Part shown: positions 6,510 to 6,555 of the stretch, piece after piece
How the letters are laid out: each line of letters starts with the position of its first letter
How positions within the stretch are numbered: position 1 is the stretch's first letter
From: Deltaproteobacteria bacterium
Lineage (GTDB): Bacteria; Myxococcota_A; Polyangia; HGW-17
Length of the DNA: 6,555 bases
Direction of reading: 5' to 3'
Assembly: GCA_003249585.1 (NCBI GenBank)
Contig: QKIM01000641.1
Span: 1-6,555, forward strand
Notes under the pieces: generated by a model
Database searches by the model: none
Told to the model about the DNA's origin: nothing
The model's input: the letters and a program-made list of their open reading frames with translations, nothing else
Position numbers and translations under genes: made by a program

Positions 6510-6555
6510 TGCAGGCGATCCGCGACTTCTTCTTCGGAGACTGGAAACTGAAGCT
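6509..6555 (+). CDS. YbbR/CdaR-type protein, 5' end only
   Basis: Only 15 complete codons lie in the window. ATG 6509 overlaps the cdaA stop by one base (TGATG), preceded by AGGAG (6492-6496) and a run of six G (6498-6503). The visible peptide, MQAIRDFFFGDWKLK, matches how YbbR-domain proteins begin: a short amphipathic start and a W-x-L-K motif leading into a single membrane helix. CdaR is the membrane partner that modulates CdaA, and the gene order cdaA-cdaR strongly supports this call. The motif alone would be weak, because the fragment is so short. The gene is cut by the window edge, not truncated. Confidence 0.75.
   Translation, partial: MQAIRDFFFGDWKLK

Overview
This window looks like the chromosome of a moderately high-GC Gram-negative bacterium, most plausibly Myxococcota or another deltaproteobacterial-type lineage. 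Three things suggest this. The genes strongly prefer G or C at third codon positions. There is a secreted lipoprotein with an Asn/Ser-rich linker, Cys-rich repeats and an IgGFc-binding-like domain, a style common in Myxococcota including Bradymonadia-like groups. The order ftsH-folP-cdaA-ybbR is also typical of such lineages. The taxonomic placement is inference; no rRNA or other marker is present.

Layout: positions 1-712 hold no credible gene. They contain a candidate intrinsic terminator for a gene lying off the left edge (61-97), an AT-rich patch at about 300-360 with candidate promoters, and then a GC-rich, hairpin-containing leader. Positions 713-2620 encode a 635-residue predicted lipoprotein. 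Positions 2621-2943 are non-coding and carry two tandem candidate promoters. Positions 2944-6555 are a tightly packed operon on the + strand: ftsH (membrane AAA+ zinc protease), folP (dihydropteroate synthase), cdaA (membrane diadenylate cyclase), and the first 15 codons of a YbbR/CdaR-type gene that runs off the right edge. The junctions are a 3-bp gap, a 13-bp overlap and a 1-bp overlap, so co-transcription and translational coupling are likely.

How the genes fit together: Escherichia coli has ftsH-folP-glmM and Firmicutes have cdaA-cdaR-glmM. This window carries the first two genes of the E. coli order followed by the first two of the Firmicute order, so glmM is predicted to follow just past the right edge. 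The operon would group membrane-protein quality control, folate synthesis, c-di-AMP signalling and, by inference, amino-sugar precursor supply for the cell wall. The lipoprotein gene upstream is separated by 323 bp and is probably an independent transcription unit.

I see no mobile element, CRISPR array, tRNA or rRNA, and no convincing new system. The more interesting points are the hybrid operon, an Arg-to-Asn change in the conserved SRKS motif of the folate enzyme, a local drop in GC3 inside folP, the repeat architecture of the lipoprotein, and its long structured leader.
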